A stretch of DNA of 64,000 nucleotides from contig CACXQV010000020.1 in the NCBI GenBank assembly GCA_902769875.1, positions 1 to 64,000 of the forward strand, read 5' to 3'. Under the pieces are notes generated by a model that saw nothing but the letters and a program-made list of their open reading frames with translations, made no database searches and was not told where the DNA came from. The translations under genes and the position numbers were made by a program. Position 1 is the first letter of the stretch. Each line of letters opens with the position of its first letter. This document shows, in pieces, positions 43,963 through 53,084 of this stretch. The DNA is from an uncultured Bacteroidia bacterium. Lineage in GTDB: Bacteria > Bacteroidota > Bacteroidia > Bacteroidales > F082.

Positions 43963-44832
43963 ATGAATAATCAGATTAATCGGTTGCGGCATAAGACCAA
44001 AGCAAAAAGCATTGTTGTCATCGGCTTGATTTATTTGGTCGCTTTTGTGGTTGGTTTTTGGGTTTTCAGGATGTTGAACAATGGCTGTCACGAGTTGTTG
44101 GCCTTGTTTGTGGCTGATGTGGTGGCCACGGTCGTCGTGTGGGGATTTGGCCTTTACTATGAAAACGTGTCGGTTTACGACCCTTATTGGAGCGTGGCAC
44201 CTCCCGTGATGTTCACCGCTTGGGCTGTTTTCAAGTCGATGAATACCTTGCCGGTCGTTTTGTTGCTCATCGCCGTTTGGTATTGGGGCATTAGGCTGAC
44301 AGGCAATTGGGCCTTCACGTTCAAAGGCCTTGCCCACGAAGATTGGCGCTACACCCGTTATCGCGAAACGCTATCGCCGTTCCTGTTCCATGTCACCAAT
44401 TTCTTTGGCTTGAATATGATGCCGACCGTTTTAGTGTTTGCAGCCATGCTTCCCGGATTCGGCTTGTTTGAAGCATCCCTGTCGGCTAATCTGGTTACTT
44501 GGTTGGGCTTTGCGATTTGCCTGTCAGCTGCTACCCTCCAATTGGTGGCCGATACGCAAATCCACCGTTTCCGTGCCGCTCATCCGGGCCAATATTGCTG
44601 CATTGGCTTGTGGAAACACGGGCGTCACCCCAACTATTTCGGAGAGATTTCGATGTGGTGGGGCGTTTGGGTGATGTATGCCTCCAACTATGGCTTTGAC
44701 TGGTTGGTTCTTGCTCCCTTGGCGATGACTGCGCTCTTCCTGTTTGTCAGCATTCCTATGATGGAACGGCGCCAGCTCCAGAACAAAGCAGGCTATGCTG
44801 CGTATAGGGAGAAGACCCGTATGTTGATTTGA
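43963..44832 (+). CDS. DUF1295 domain membrane protein (steroid 5-alpha-reductase-like)
   Basis: A 289-residue membrane protein with about seven spans. The conserved region near the C-terminus has LWKHGRHPNYFGEISMWWGV, the NADPH-binding signature shared by DUF1295 proteins and 3-oxo-5-alpha-steroid 4-dehydrogenases. The substrate in bacteria is unknown. Monocistronic; convergent with vsr. Confidence 0.88.
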   Translation: MNNQINRLRHKTKAKSIVVIGLIYLVAFVVGFWVFRMLNNGCHELLALFVADVVATVVVWGFGLYYENVSVYDPYWSVAPPVMFTAWAVFKSMNTLPVVLLLIAVWYWGIRLTGNWAFTFKGLAHEDWRYTRYRETLSPFLFHVTNFFGLNMMPTVLVFAAMLPGFGLFEASLSANLVTWLGFAICLSAATLQLVADTQIHRFRAAHPGQYCCIGLWKHGRHPNYFGEISMWWGVWVMYASNYGFDWLVLAPLAMTALFLFVSIPMMERRQLQNKAGYAAYREKTRMLI

Positions 44833-44838
44833 GGCGTG

Positions 44839-45390
44839 TTATTGTCCGTAAACAGGCTGACTTTCCGCCGCCATCGTCACCTCTGATTCTTCCACGGAAG
44901 CGTATGAGACCACCTTCGGCTGGTGCAAGGCCAAGAAATTGTCGTTGAGCAGCAACTCCACGCGGAGCATGGTTTCTTCAATCGTTTTGGGCTGCAACTG
45001 ACATTCCCAAACCACAATGACCTGCCAGCCGTTGTCGTGCAAAACTTGGTAATTCCGTTGGTCGCGCTCTTGGTTTCTTCGGATTTTGTTCACCCAAAAC
45101 TCACGGTTCGTCTGCGGAATCTTGCAGCAAGAACTATTAACTCCTAACTCCACACTCTCAACTCCTAACTCCACGAAGTGTCCATGCCAAAAACACCCAT
45201 TAACGAAAATCGCTGTTCGATACTTGCGCATCACAATATCCGGCTTGCCCGGCACCGATTTCACGTTGAGGCGATAGCGGTAGCCGTGCCGCCATAGCCA
45301 TTGCCGCACCAAGAGTTCGGGCTTGGTGCCTTTGCCGTGGATGCGTGACATCACATAGTGGCGTTGCTGTGGAGTGAGGCGATCGGTCAT
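44839..45390 (-). CDS. vsr: Very short patch repair endonuclease
   Basis: A 183-residue protein of the Vsr family, which nicks next to T-G mismatches that arise by deamination of methylcytosine. Seen: TPQQRHYVMSRIHGKGTKPE, then the catalytic core PGKPDIVMRKYRTAIFVNGC, FWHGH and NREFWVNKIRRNQERDQRNY. Between FWHGH and the conserved C..P.TN lies an extra FVELGVESVELGVNSS, encoded by a 7-bp-phased repeat (45137-45173). The usual neighbour dcm is not in the window. The C-terminal 30 residues are not family-typical. Confidence 0.9.
   Translation of the reverse strand: MTDRLTPQQRHYVMSRIHGKGTKPELLVRQWLWRHGYRYRLNVKSVPGKPDIVMRKYRTAIFVNGCFWHGHFVELGVESVELGVNSSCCKIPQTNREFWVNKIRRNQERDQRNYQVLHDNGWQVIVVWECQLQPKTIEETMLRVELLLNDNFLALHQPKVVSYASVEESEVTMAAESQPVYGQ
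45137..45173. repeat. 7-bp-phased repeat inside vsr
   Basis: TTAACTC CTAACTC CACACTC TCAACTC CTAACTC: exact seven-base spacing. In the vsr frame it gives a seven-residue protein repeat (VELGVES, VELGVNS) because three 7-bp units make 21 bases. Confidence 0.9.
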
Positions 45391-45394
45391 AACG

Positions 45395-46060
45395 TTACCA
45401 AATAAACGGCAAAACCTTGTATTTCACGCGCTGTTTATACTCTTTATAGCCTTCCAAACCTTGTTCCAAAACGGCTTCTTCGTTGCGGATGCGTTTGGCA
45501 ATCAATGGGATATAAAGCAGCATAATGGCAAAGGAAATGGGCGAGGCCAACACCAACGGCATCATCAGGAAGAGGATGGTCGTGGCCATATACATCGGGT
45601 GGCGAACAATGCCATAAAGGCCCGTATCGACCACTTTTTGATGCTCTTGCACCTCGATGGTACGCGAGAGGTAGGTGTTTTCGCGCAAGACCTCGGCATA
45701 CAAAGCATAACAAACAAGGAAAACACCCGCAGCCACCCAAACCACCCAATTGGGCAGCACAAACCACTGAAAACGCCAGTTGAGGCCAGCGACGACAAAA
45801 GTAGCGATGAACAACACGCCGCTCAATGCCACGACGGTCTTTTGTTCTTTTTCTTGCTCCTTGGCGTTCAGCCGTTTGCGGAGCAGTTCAGGGTTCTTCG
45901 CCATCATCACGAGTCCCGCGACGAACATCGGCACAAAAAGGATGCCCATCAGCAGCCAGCCCTGCCAATAGTGGAACGAGCCTGCGGGTAGGAAGATGAG
46001 CAGGCCAAGAATGATGACTCCCAAGAGGAATTTGGCTATGGATTGGAGGAGGAGGTTCAT
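45395..46060 (-). CDS. Isoprenylcysteine carboxyl methyltransferase family membrane protein
   Basis: A 221-residue membrane protein with five spans and the PEMT/ICMT C-terminal signature: VVDTGLYGIVRHPMYMATTI followed by NEEAVLEQGLEGYKEYKQRV. Bacterial relatives methylate unknown lipids or small molecules using S-adenosylmethionine. It is 4 bp upstream of vsr. The ATG at 46060 is chosen because the longer frame would run into the Pmp3-like gene. Confidence 0.87.
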   Translation of the reverse strand: MNLLLQSIAKFLLGVIILGLLIFLPAGSFHYWQGWLLMGILFVPMFVAGLVMMAKNPELLRKRLNAKEQEKEQKTVVALSGVLFIATFVVAGLNWRFQWFVLPNWVVWVAAGVFLVCYALYAEVLRENTYLSRTIEVQEHQKVVDTGLYGIVRHPMYMATTILFLMMPLVLASPISFAIMLLYIPLIAKRIRNEEAVLEQGLEGYKEYKQRVKYKVLPFIW

Positions 46061-46065
46061 GGGGC

Positions 46066-46221
46066 TTATTTGTTCTTGTTCAAGATAATCAGTGCGGCAA
46101 TCACGCCCGGCACCCAGCCGCAAAGCGTGAGCAGAAACACGATGAGCATCGAGCCGCAGCCGCGGTCGTACACCGCCAAGGGCGGGAAAAGGATGGAAAG
46201 GAGGACTCGGAGGAAGGACAT
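46066..46221 (-). CDS. YqaE/Pmp3 family small membrane protein
   Basis: A 51-residue, two-span protein: MSFLRVLLSILFPPLAVYDR, then MLIVFLLTLCGWVPGVIAAL and a polar end (NKNK). The pattern (FPPLxV at the end of span 1, G(W/Y)xPGxIxA in span 2) is that of the UPF0057/Pmp3 family, linked to membrane stress. It lies 5 bp before the ICMT-like gene. Confidence 0.85.
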   Translation of the reverse strand: MSFLRVLLSILFPPLAVYDRGCGSMLIVFLLTLCGWVPGVIAALIILNKNK

Positions 46222-46227
46222 AATGGT

Positions 46228-48561
46228 TTATTTTTGATTATGAATTACATATTTCATTAGAGTTGCCATAGAAACGCCTTCTGGCTCGGCACTCAAATGG
46301 CCTTTTTTTATAATGCTGTCATCGGCCATCTGGGCAAGATTCCATTTTACGCCTTGAAACGCTTCTTCTGGTTCTGTGGCCGCAATATCAAATACCACAT
46401 AATAAGGCAACGAAGGGGTATAGAGTTCAGCATAATGCAGTTTCATTAGAGTTTCTTTTGACATCACCCTTGGCCCTTTGTTTCCTAACCTAAGCAAAAG
46501 TTGTTTTTCGCCTTTGTGCAGTAAAAGGTATTTTGCAGAAGAAATCTCTTGTTTCAGGCGCACAGAACCATTTCCAGTGTCGGTTCTCGTATTGTATAGT
46601 TGATTGCCAAGTATCCATTTCAGATGGCTCTCGTCGCGGAAAGAGCCTAACAACACAAAGGTTTCTTCTGGTATCAAATTGCGGTCGATTCCATACGGCT
46701 CGGGCATGGATTCGCAAAGCACCGATGGTTCGCTGTTATATATTTCGTATGTGTGATACGATATGCGCTCGCGTTGGGAAGCCCTGTTCAGCATGTGTGC
46801 CAAAATATCACGCAAGAAGTGTTCGATTTCTTTCGAGTCTTTTTCTATGCTGTTTGGCGACAGACAAAATGCACCCAATCCAGGTAGCACCTCATGAAAG
46901 CCTATAAGTTTCTTGTTTTCCGAGCCAGGATAAAGAATGTAGGCTCCGCTTGTCCGGCGGATGGCGTCTTTGTAAGCGTGCATTTTCAGCAAATCCACCC
47001 GTTTGTAGATGCCTTTTTCTTCTTCCCGCTTTTCTTGGTTCATCAGCATGTCTTCTTCCGAAAGGTCTGCGTCCTCGTCTTCAAAGGTATGTGTTTCGTC
47101 TGGCTCTTTTTCGTTGAGTAGGATTCGATTCAGTTTGTATTTTGCATCGAAGTGGATGTGAACGATGATGTCTTGCTCTTCCGCTTTTTCTTCTGCATCT
47201 TTTCCAGTGATATCTCCGGGCCAAATCGATAAGGTGTAGTCGGGACGCATGGCGGTGGTCCAAGAGCCGCTTTTGTCCAATTGGTCGGATGTGCTGAAAG
47301 TTCGGTTGTAATACAAGCGCACATTCAAAGTTCGGGAGGCTTCGTGGAACTGACCGCCAATCATTTTCATGTGGCCTTGCTTGAGTTCCAGATTGATGCG
47401 GTCTTGGTCGGTTTTGACCAATTTCTTTTCGTCTTCTTCCGTCAGTTCCAAATGGAAGGTCTGTTTGACGATGTCAAGCAACTTGAAGAACACCCAATAC
47501 TCGTAAAGTGCCGCCACATTCCGTTTGCCGGCTTGATATACATTGTCGCCACCTTTCCAAGTGATTTGTGCCGCTAATTTCGACATCATCCAGGCTTGCA
47601 GCACTTCTCGATAACCTTCTTTGCGTTGCAAGGCGGGACTGTTCAAGGTCATGGTCTGCAAGTTGGAAACATCAAGGAAGAAACTGCGGCTCAGCCATCC
47701 CGTCAGTTTGTTGGCCGTCAGTTCGGCCTCGGTTTTCAGCCTTGGACTGGCATTTTTGCATTGCTGGATAGTGCTGCAAAATGAAGAAAACGACTGTAAC
47801 ACAAACTTCACGAAACGGTTTTCCGCCACATCGACGGTGTCTTTCTTGTAGGAAACCGACAATCTTCGCGGAACGCTGTCGATATGGTCGCCGATGGTTG
47901 TTCCTTCTCCCAATGGCAGCCGATTCTTACTGGAGGCAATCTGTCTTATTTCTTGTCGTCCAAGTTTCTTTACGGAACAAATGTCTTTCTCTATGGTCGT
48001 TCCCGTCCATTTGTGGATGGGGTTGTAAAGAATCTTGTTCAAGGCTTCTTCAAACTCTTCGCTGTCCACCAACGATTTCATAAATGCAAATTGCTGGTAA
48101 AGCGTGTTGCTGTTCTCGTTAGGATCAACTTCAAACCGTTGCGTTACAGGAGCTCCCTGCATCATTACCAAATCGGTGAAATGGCTTGTGATGTCGTGGA
48201 GCATCGTTTTGTAATCTGTCCGGTAATCCATTTTGACGGAACGCACCTCAAAACTAACCTCGGCTTCGAAGCCTGCATCGTTGGTGACAGTCAAAGTTAG
48301 GCAACCGACATAGATGCCCGTTTTAATCCAACCCCGTGAAGGTGAACTTTTTGAAGGGCGAACCAATTCGTGTTCCTTGAAACGAAACCTGTTATCACTA
48401 AATTCATACTCATATTCCTCGCCCTCCACCAGTTGCCATCTCGATTCACCCAAGTCTGCAGCTTGCTCATCCTCGAATACCTTTGCATTTTGGGACAGAG
48501 GATACACCCGCAGCATTGCTTCGTGCACTACATCAATCGGTATTTCGAGAGGCTTTGTCAT
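46228..48561 (-). CDS. DUF2357 protein with PD-(D/E)xK-type nuclease domain
   Basis: A 777-residue protein. The first 250 residues include a beta-sandwich-like part (GYEFEYEFSDN-like region and LTLTVTNDAGFEAEVSFEVR). The middle RLSVSYKKDTVDVAENRFVK is the DUF2357 hallmark. The later section MRPDYTLSIWPGD followed by IVHIHFDAKYKLNRILL gives the D...D-x-K pattern of a McrC/PD-(D/E)xK nuclease. DUF2357 proteins commonly pair with McrB-type GTPases/ATPases, one of which lies upstream in this operon. Inferred role: effector nuclease of a McrBC-like restriction module. Confidence 0.85.
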   Translation of the reverse strand: MTKPLEIPIDVVHEAMLRVYPLSQNAKVFEDEQAADLGESRWQLVEGEEYEYEFSDNRFRFKEHELVRPSKSSPSRGWIKTGIYVGCLTLTVTNDAGFEAEVSFEVRSVKMDYRTDYKTMLHDITSHFTDLVMMQGAPVTQRFEVDPNENSNTLYQQFAFMKSLVDSEEFEEALNKILYNPIHKWTGTTIEKDICSVKKLGRQEIRQIASSKNRLPLGEGTTIGDHIDSVPRRLSVSYKKDTVDVAENRFVKFVLQSFSSFCSTIQQCKNASPRLKTEAELTANKLTGWLSRSFFLDVSNLQTMTLNSPALQRKEGYREVLQAWMMSKLAAQITWKGGDNVYQAGKRNVAALYEYWVFFKLLDIVKQTFHLELTEEDEKKLVKTDQDRINLELKQGHMKMIGGQFHEASRTLNVRLYYNRTFSTSDQLDKSGSWTTAMRPDYTLSIWPGDITGKDAEEKAEEQDIIVHIHFDAKYKLNRILLNEKEPDETHTFEDEDADLSEEDMLMNQEKREEEKGIYKRVDLLKMHAYKDAIRRTSGAYILYPGSENKKLIGFHEVLPGLGAFCLSPNSIEKDSKEIEHFLRDILAHMLNRASQRERISYHTYEIYNSEPSVLCESMPEPYGIDRNLIPEETFVLLGSFRDESHLKWILGNQLYNTRTDTGNGSVRLKQEISSAKYLLLHKGEKQLLLRLGNKGPRVMSKETLMKLHYAELYTPSLPYYVVFDIAATEPEEAFQGVKWNLAQMADDSIIKKGHLSAEPEGVSMATLMKYVIHNQK

Positions 48562-48609
48562 ATTAAGACATTTTTTGTACTGTTGGTTGTTCTGTTACTA
48601 TTCCTTCTC

Positions 48610-48632
48610 CTTGGCAAATTACCAGCAAATTA
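48610..48632. repeat. 23-bp direct repeat, left copy
   Basis: Starts CTTGGCAAATTACCAG and ends CAAATTA. Identical to 48699-48721. The two copies bracket an 66-bp AT-rich segment between the AlbA-type gene and the DUF2357 gene. Confidence 0.92.
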
Positions 48633-48698
48633 GATCGTAAATTACATAGTATTGGTTATCAGTGTTTTATTATACAAATAGCAAGTTCTTTTATTCAT

Positions 48699-48721
48699 CT
48701 TGGCAAATTACCAGCAAATTA
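48699..48721. repeat. 23-bp direct repeat, right copy
   Basis: Identical to 48610-48632; its last three bases are the stop codon of the AlbA/Schlafen-type gene. Confidence 0.92.
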
Positions 48722-50176
48722 AACAGAGGCCCAAATCGGGACATAGCGCATATATCTTTTGGCTGTGTTTGGATCAAGAGCTTTTATCTTGTTTTTATCC
48801 ACAGCATCTTTTATTAATCTCGAGATACTTCCAGCTGATGAATCTTTAAGTCCAAACCTGTCCCGTAAAGAAGTGTTTGTTAAAGCATCCCCTTGAATAT
48901 ACATTAGGCAAGAATGAAGATAGCACGACCACAGCTTATCATCGGCGGGGATATTCTTGAACTCCATTTCAGAGAACAATGTAACCTTTGTCGATTCCTC
49001 AAAAATCTCAATTCTCGGTGCGGGAAGAAATTGCGATTCGCAAGCAAGGACCATTCTGTCCCATCCGCGCCCCAACTCCTCACACATCTTCATTCTGCGC
49101 ATTAAGGATGCCAATTTCTCGTTTCTTGATTTTGGGGGATTATCAATAATTCTCATTATGTCCACCAACGGAGTGCCAGGATTGGTTACTTCGATTCGGT
49201 TGTCAAAAACTTCCACAACCGGACCGGCTCCTGTTATATATAAGTCTTGATGGATTAAACTATTGGCTATAGCCTCTCTCACAGATGGTAAGGGATATAT
49301 GCTTTTTGTGGTCAGTGCCACTGTAGCAATGTCTTCGTTGCTTGGCAAAAGTGCATTGACATATCTTACAATATTCTCAAAGCATATAGCATATCCCGTT
49401 TTGAAAGTTTCTTCTTTTTGGATAAACAATCTGTTTTTGCCTTGGTATTGAACCACTCGCATGGCTTTTCGCCCTAATCTTGGAAAGTTGTTCAAATCTT
49501 TAGCAAACAAGATTGCCCCTAAATTCGTAATCCCATATAGACCATTGTCAAGTTTGATAGCAACTCCGTCTTCCATAAGGTAGTGCATCACCTCATTTTC
49601 TTCTGTAGGTTGAGGGAGTTTTAACATAGAGAAGTATGCCCCACAATCAATCATTTGTAGTACTTCCGCATACCTTAAATCTTTAATAGGACACACGTCT
49701 TCAAATCGACTGTTGCGAAGTTTATCCCAAAGTTGAGCCATTAGTTCGGGATAATCATTCAATTTCTTGGTGTAGCTTCCACTGCGGATATATTCATTTT
49801 TTTCAAAGGCAACGGGAATGTGCAATGCTTTGTGGATTCTGATGATTTCGATATGATTGCCGTCTATCTCCGTTGCCAAGAATTCAAAATTGGCATTTCT
49901 TGACAATTGGTGTCTCAGCCAGTTTTCCAGCTCTTCTTGTCCCTTCTTCTGTAACGCAAGCCGAACAGACGTACCTATAATATCGTGTGTAGTATCGTCA
50001 ACCCCAAAAATCATATAGGCAAAGTCTCTGTCTTTCAAAGTTGCCGTATTTGCAAGAGCACAGATATCCTCCCCAATCATTTTTGGGTCGTCATTATTAT
50101 GCTTAAACTCCACCCAGCCAGTTTCTTTGGGCAATTTGCAGAGTTCCTTTACAAGTATGTCATAGTTTCCTTCCAT
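48719..50176 (-). CDS. AlbA_2/HATPase_c_4 (Schlafen-type) DNA-binding protein
   Basis: A 485-residue protein. N-terminal AlbA_2/Schlafen domain (TGWVEFKHNNDDPKMIGEDI then ALANTATLKDRDFAYMIFGV), and a C-terminal ATP-binding domain with SVREAIANSLIHQDLYITGA, VEVFDNRIEVTNPGTPLVDI and MCEELGRGWDRMV (N-box and G-box analogues). A winged-helix-like tail follows. Schlafen-type proteins are linked to tRNA/RNA cleavage or gene control in defence. It lies 33 bp after the McrB-like gene in the same operon. Confidence 0.87.
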   Translation of the reverse strand: MEGNYDILVKELCKLPKETGWVEFKHNNDDPKMIGEDICALANTATLKDRDFAYMIFGVDDTTHDIIGTSVRLALQKKGQEELENWLRHQLSRNANFEFLATEIDGNHIEIIRIHKALHIPVAFEKNEYIRSGSYTKKLNDYPELMAQLWDKLRNSRFEDVCPIKDLRYAEVLQMIDCGAYFSMLKLPQPTEENEVMHYLMEDGVAIKLDNGLYGITNLGAILFAKDLNNFPRLGRKAMRVVQYQGKNRLFIQKEETFKTGYAICFENIVRYVNALLPSNEDIATVALTTKSIYPLPSVREAIANSLIHQDLYITGAGPVVEVFDNRIEVTNPGTPLVDIMRIIDNPPKSRNEKLASLMRRMKMCEELGRGWDRMVLACESQFLPAPRIEIFEESTKVTLFSEMEFKNIPADDKLWSCYLHSCLMYIQGDALTNTSLRDRFGLKDSSAGSISRLIKDAVDKNKIKALDPNTAKRYMRYVPIWASV

Positions 50177-50209
50177 AAGTTCTTAGTTGTACGTATCTCA
50201 ACTATTTCT

Positions 50210-51823
50210 TTACGCCTCCGCAAAACTAGTAAATCCATTGTCCACAACGGCATTGTACATCCTTTGAATCTTCTCCGCAGATTCGGGATATTTGAAATCA
50301 TCCTTGTTGAACTCGGCTTCTATCTCTTTGGCAACGCCATCGTTGAGACAGAGTTTCCACATTGAAGTAAGCACTGGCACAAGTTTCTTGCGGGAGCCGT
50401 GCAGTTTGGGCAGCAGCTTTTGCAGGATGGCGGTGTCTATGGCTGAATCAGCAGACAAATCTCCTTCGGCGAAATGCAAGTAACGGCTGATTTCGTTCAC
50501 GGTGCGATAGCCAAATTCGGCGTTGACCTCTTTCAACTCCTTGAAGAACGAAAGCAAAACATCCTTGTTCTTCTCGTCTTTTTCAACTTGACTATTGGCT
50601 TTGTTTACAAAATCGACAGCCATGTCTGCGCATGCTGAATAGGCTTGTTCAAGATTGATGTTTACTTTTTTACCCAAATAGTCCTCCATTTCATTAGGGG
50701 CAATCTTGAACTCAATCACATTGGCGCGGTCGAGCACCTTGGGGCTGAACATATAGGTGGTTTCGTCCACATTGATGGTACCGACGATGAAGACATTCTT
50801 GGGCAATTCAATTTCTTTGGGAACGTTTCCTTCTTCATTGTCCCAAAGTTTGATAGGTTCGCCCGATTCCATAGCACTGAGAAAATCTGCAAAGTAGCGT
50901 TCCACCACGCTGAGGTTCATTTCGTCGAGAATCAGGAAATAGGGTTTGCTCTGGTCCTCGTTGGCTCGCATCAAAAGTTGAAGCACTCCGCTTTCGGGCA
51001 GTACATACTCCCCGCTTTTTAAGGCATTGGGATAGCCCAACAATGGTTCACGGTTGGTCCAATCCGCCCCGATGGAAACCGTGCAGACCTGCTCCTCGAT
51101 GTTCTCGCTCAAACATTTGGCAAAAGCCAACGCCAGTTGCGTCTTTCCCGAACCCGCCAGACCGCTGAGGATAACGAAAGGCTTGGCCATCAGCGAAAAG
51201 GCGAGGCGTTTGATGAGGGTTTCGGAATAGATTAGGCCGGTGGAGAGGATAGAGGTGACAACTTGGTCGATCATAAATGAATCATTATGTAGCGAATCCT
51301 CGTTTTCTACTTTTGTTTTATTAACCATGATCAGTTGAGAGGAATACATTTTAGAATTGGCTTTTTTCACAAAATCAACAAAAAATCTTTGCTTGCTATT
51401 TTGATATATTGCCATCGCAAAATCGTTAATGCGAAGATTCTTCTTCTCTTCCGTTTCATGACCAACCCATTGATTGCTAATATAGTATTCTTTTCCATCA
51501 ATCAAAAATGTTTTCTCTGTTATCCATCTTGTTAAATCTTTACCTGTTAAAGATGGGTAAATATCAACAGATAAAAACAAACGTGGTATCCTTATGCTAT
51601 CAAACACATAAATCATGTAATCTAACTTTCCTGAATTATCAGGAACTATATGTTTCATGAATGATTGGAAAACATCTTGATAATGTTTTTCTAAATACGA
51701 CAATACTTTAAAAGGAAAATCGCTGTAATACTGAGATTCAACCAAAATCGTTGTTTCGTATTTGGTCTTCATTTCTTTTGCTATAGATTCCACTATAGCC
51801 ATAAGGTCGTTGTTTTCAGCCAT
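50210..51823 (-). CDS. McrB-like AAA+ NTPase
   Basis: A 537-residue protein. The N-terminal 190 residues form an unrecognised DNA- or partner-binding domain. The AAA+ core then follows: Walker A in VILSGLAGSGKTQLALAFAK, LLGYPNALKSGEYVLPESG, Walker B in FLILDEMNLSVVERYFADFL and the sensor region FIVGTINVDETTYMFSPKVL then DRANVIEF. This matches McrB-type motors, which pump DNA for a partner nuclease. The partner here is presumably the DUF2357 protein. It starts 115 bp after the receiver-like gene. Confidence 0.88.
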   Translation of the reverse strand: MAENNDLMAIVESIAKEMKTKYETTILVESQYYSDFPFKVLSYLEKHYQDVFQSFMKHIVPDNSGKLDYMIYVFDSIRIPRLFLSVDIYPSLTGKDLTRWITEKTFLIDGKEYYISNQWVGHETEEKKNLRINDFAMAIYQNSKQRFFVDFVKKANSKMYSSQLIMVNKTKVENEDSLHNDSFMIDQVVTSILSTGLIYSETLIKRLAFSLMAKPFVILSGLAGSGKTQLALAFAKCLSENIEEQVCTVSIGADWTNREPLLGYPNALKSGEYVLPESGVLQLLMRANEDQSKPYFLILDEMNLSVVERYFADFLSAMESGEPIKLWDNEEGNVPKEIELPKNVFIVGTINVDETTYMFSPKVLDRANVIEFKIAPNEMEDYLGKKVNINLEQAYSACADMAVDFVNKANSQVEKDEKNKDVLLSFFKELKEVNAEFGYRTVNEISRYLHFAEGDLSADSAIDTAILQKLLPKLHGSRKKLVPVLTSMWKLCLNDGVAKEIEAEFNKDDFKYPESAEKIQRMYNAVVDNGFTSFAEA

Positions 51824-51938
51824 ATTATGAATGTTTAATCAGTCTGTTTAGTGGTTTTCGCTAAAATGTTAGTATGTTAGTGAAAGCTGCCGATGTCTGC
51901 GAGCAAATCTATGAATGTGTATTTTTTCTTTGGCATAA

Positions 51939-53084
51939 TCACTTTATTGCTTGGCTAGGGATACTCGGCAACCCTTGTCTTTGTATATATGAAGAATACT
52001 TTTGTTGTATTCTTGTAATAAATGGAGGTAAGAGACGACCACAGCGATTGACTTTTACTTCATTCCATTTCTTGATGTCAAGTTTGCGCAAAGAAAAACG
52101 CAATATCTTTCCATCAACAAATGCCACAAAACAGTTATTGATTTTCTCTTGAAATTCTCCTTGAGAAAAAACTATTTTGTCATCCGTGTTTGAATTAATT
52201 TTAGCCTCCTCAATAACATTTCCTTTCAAAAGATACAAGTCCTTCTTTTCTCTAATTATATCACAATCAGGACGAATGTTGATATAATAATTATTGTCTA
52301 TCAAATAAATGTCTCCTGCAAATGGGTAATCAGGCAACTTGTTATTTGGGATAAAACGCTCACATTCTAAAATTTTGCGTACTTCCTCTTTTGTGATGCC
52401 TTCCTTTTCCAAACCAATTATATCGTTGTCAAATTCTGGAAAAACAATACGATAAGACAAGTTATTTTGTAAGGAATTCATCAACTCCCAATTTTTGTCT
52501 CCGCCATCATCTTGGATTGCTTTTGTCAACACTGAAGGCCAAAAGGGATTCGTTGAGCTTAATTCAGAAAGCATTATAGTTTTTGCCTCTCTTGTTGCTT
52601 TTTCCCATTCTTTCAGCACATAAATAGAAGGCGTTTCTTTAACCCACTTTTCTATCTCATCAAACAGTTTGTCAACCGTGTCAAGATTTTCTTTCTTTTT
52701 TATGAAAATGGGGCAATTTTGAGGACTAATGTTTTGTTCTGATAAAGCCACCTCTATCGTATGAGGATCCTCGTCGCTAAAAATGAACAATGGAACAAAA
52801 CAAACCTCAAATAATTTTTTTATGAACTCAATATTGTCAGTAATAGTAGCATCCGGAATTGGATGAAAACCACTTAAATTCCAATCTAAAATCAAAAAGC
52901 TAATAGAATGCAATCGTGATATTTCGTTATCGTTGGGCAAAACTTCATATTCAAGCACGGGGATATACTTGCTCTTAATAGATTGAACAATTTTTTGAAT
53001 GCCATTCGGTGTCTCATTGTCCTCATAGATGGCCTCGTCAATAACAACGCTAATGCCAGAAAAAAGTTGAACAGTATCAGTCAT
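51939..53084 (-). CDS. Receiver-like protein with unknown C-terminal domain
   Basis: A 381-residue protein. The N-terminal 150 residues resemble a CheY-like receiver: ISVVIDEAIYEDNE at the first strand, SFLILDWNLSG with the Asp that would be phosphorylated, VPLFIFSDED (Ser/Thr position) and CPIFIKKKENLD (Lys position). The remaining 230 residues form a domain that is not recognised, with LPDYPFAGDIYLIDNNYYIN in the middle. It overlaps the HSP90/kinase-like gene by 8 bp, so the two are a coupled pair. Likely its phospho-acceptor and output arm. Confidence 0.65.
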   Translation of the reverse strand: MTDTVQLFSGISVVIDEAIYEDNETPNGIQKIVQSIKSKYIPVLEYEVLPNDNEISRLHSISFLILDWNLSGFHPIPDATITDNIEFIKKLFEVCFVPLFIFSDEDPHTIEVALSEQNISPQNCPIFIKKKENLDTVDKLFDEIEKWVKETPSIYVLKEWEKATREAKTIMLSELSSTNPFWPSVLTKAIQDDGGDKNWELMNSLQNNLSYRIVFPEFDNDIIGLEKEGITKEEVRKILECERFIPNNKLPDYPFAGDIYLIDNNYYINIRPDCDIIREKKDLYLLKGNVIEEAKINSNTDDKIVFSQGEFQEKINNCFVAFVDGKILRFSLRKLDIKKWNEVKVNRCGRLLPPFITRIQQKYSSYIQRQGLPSIPSQAIK

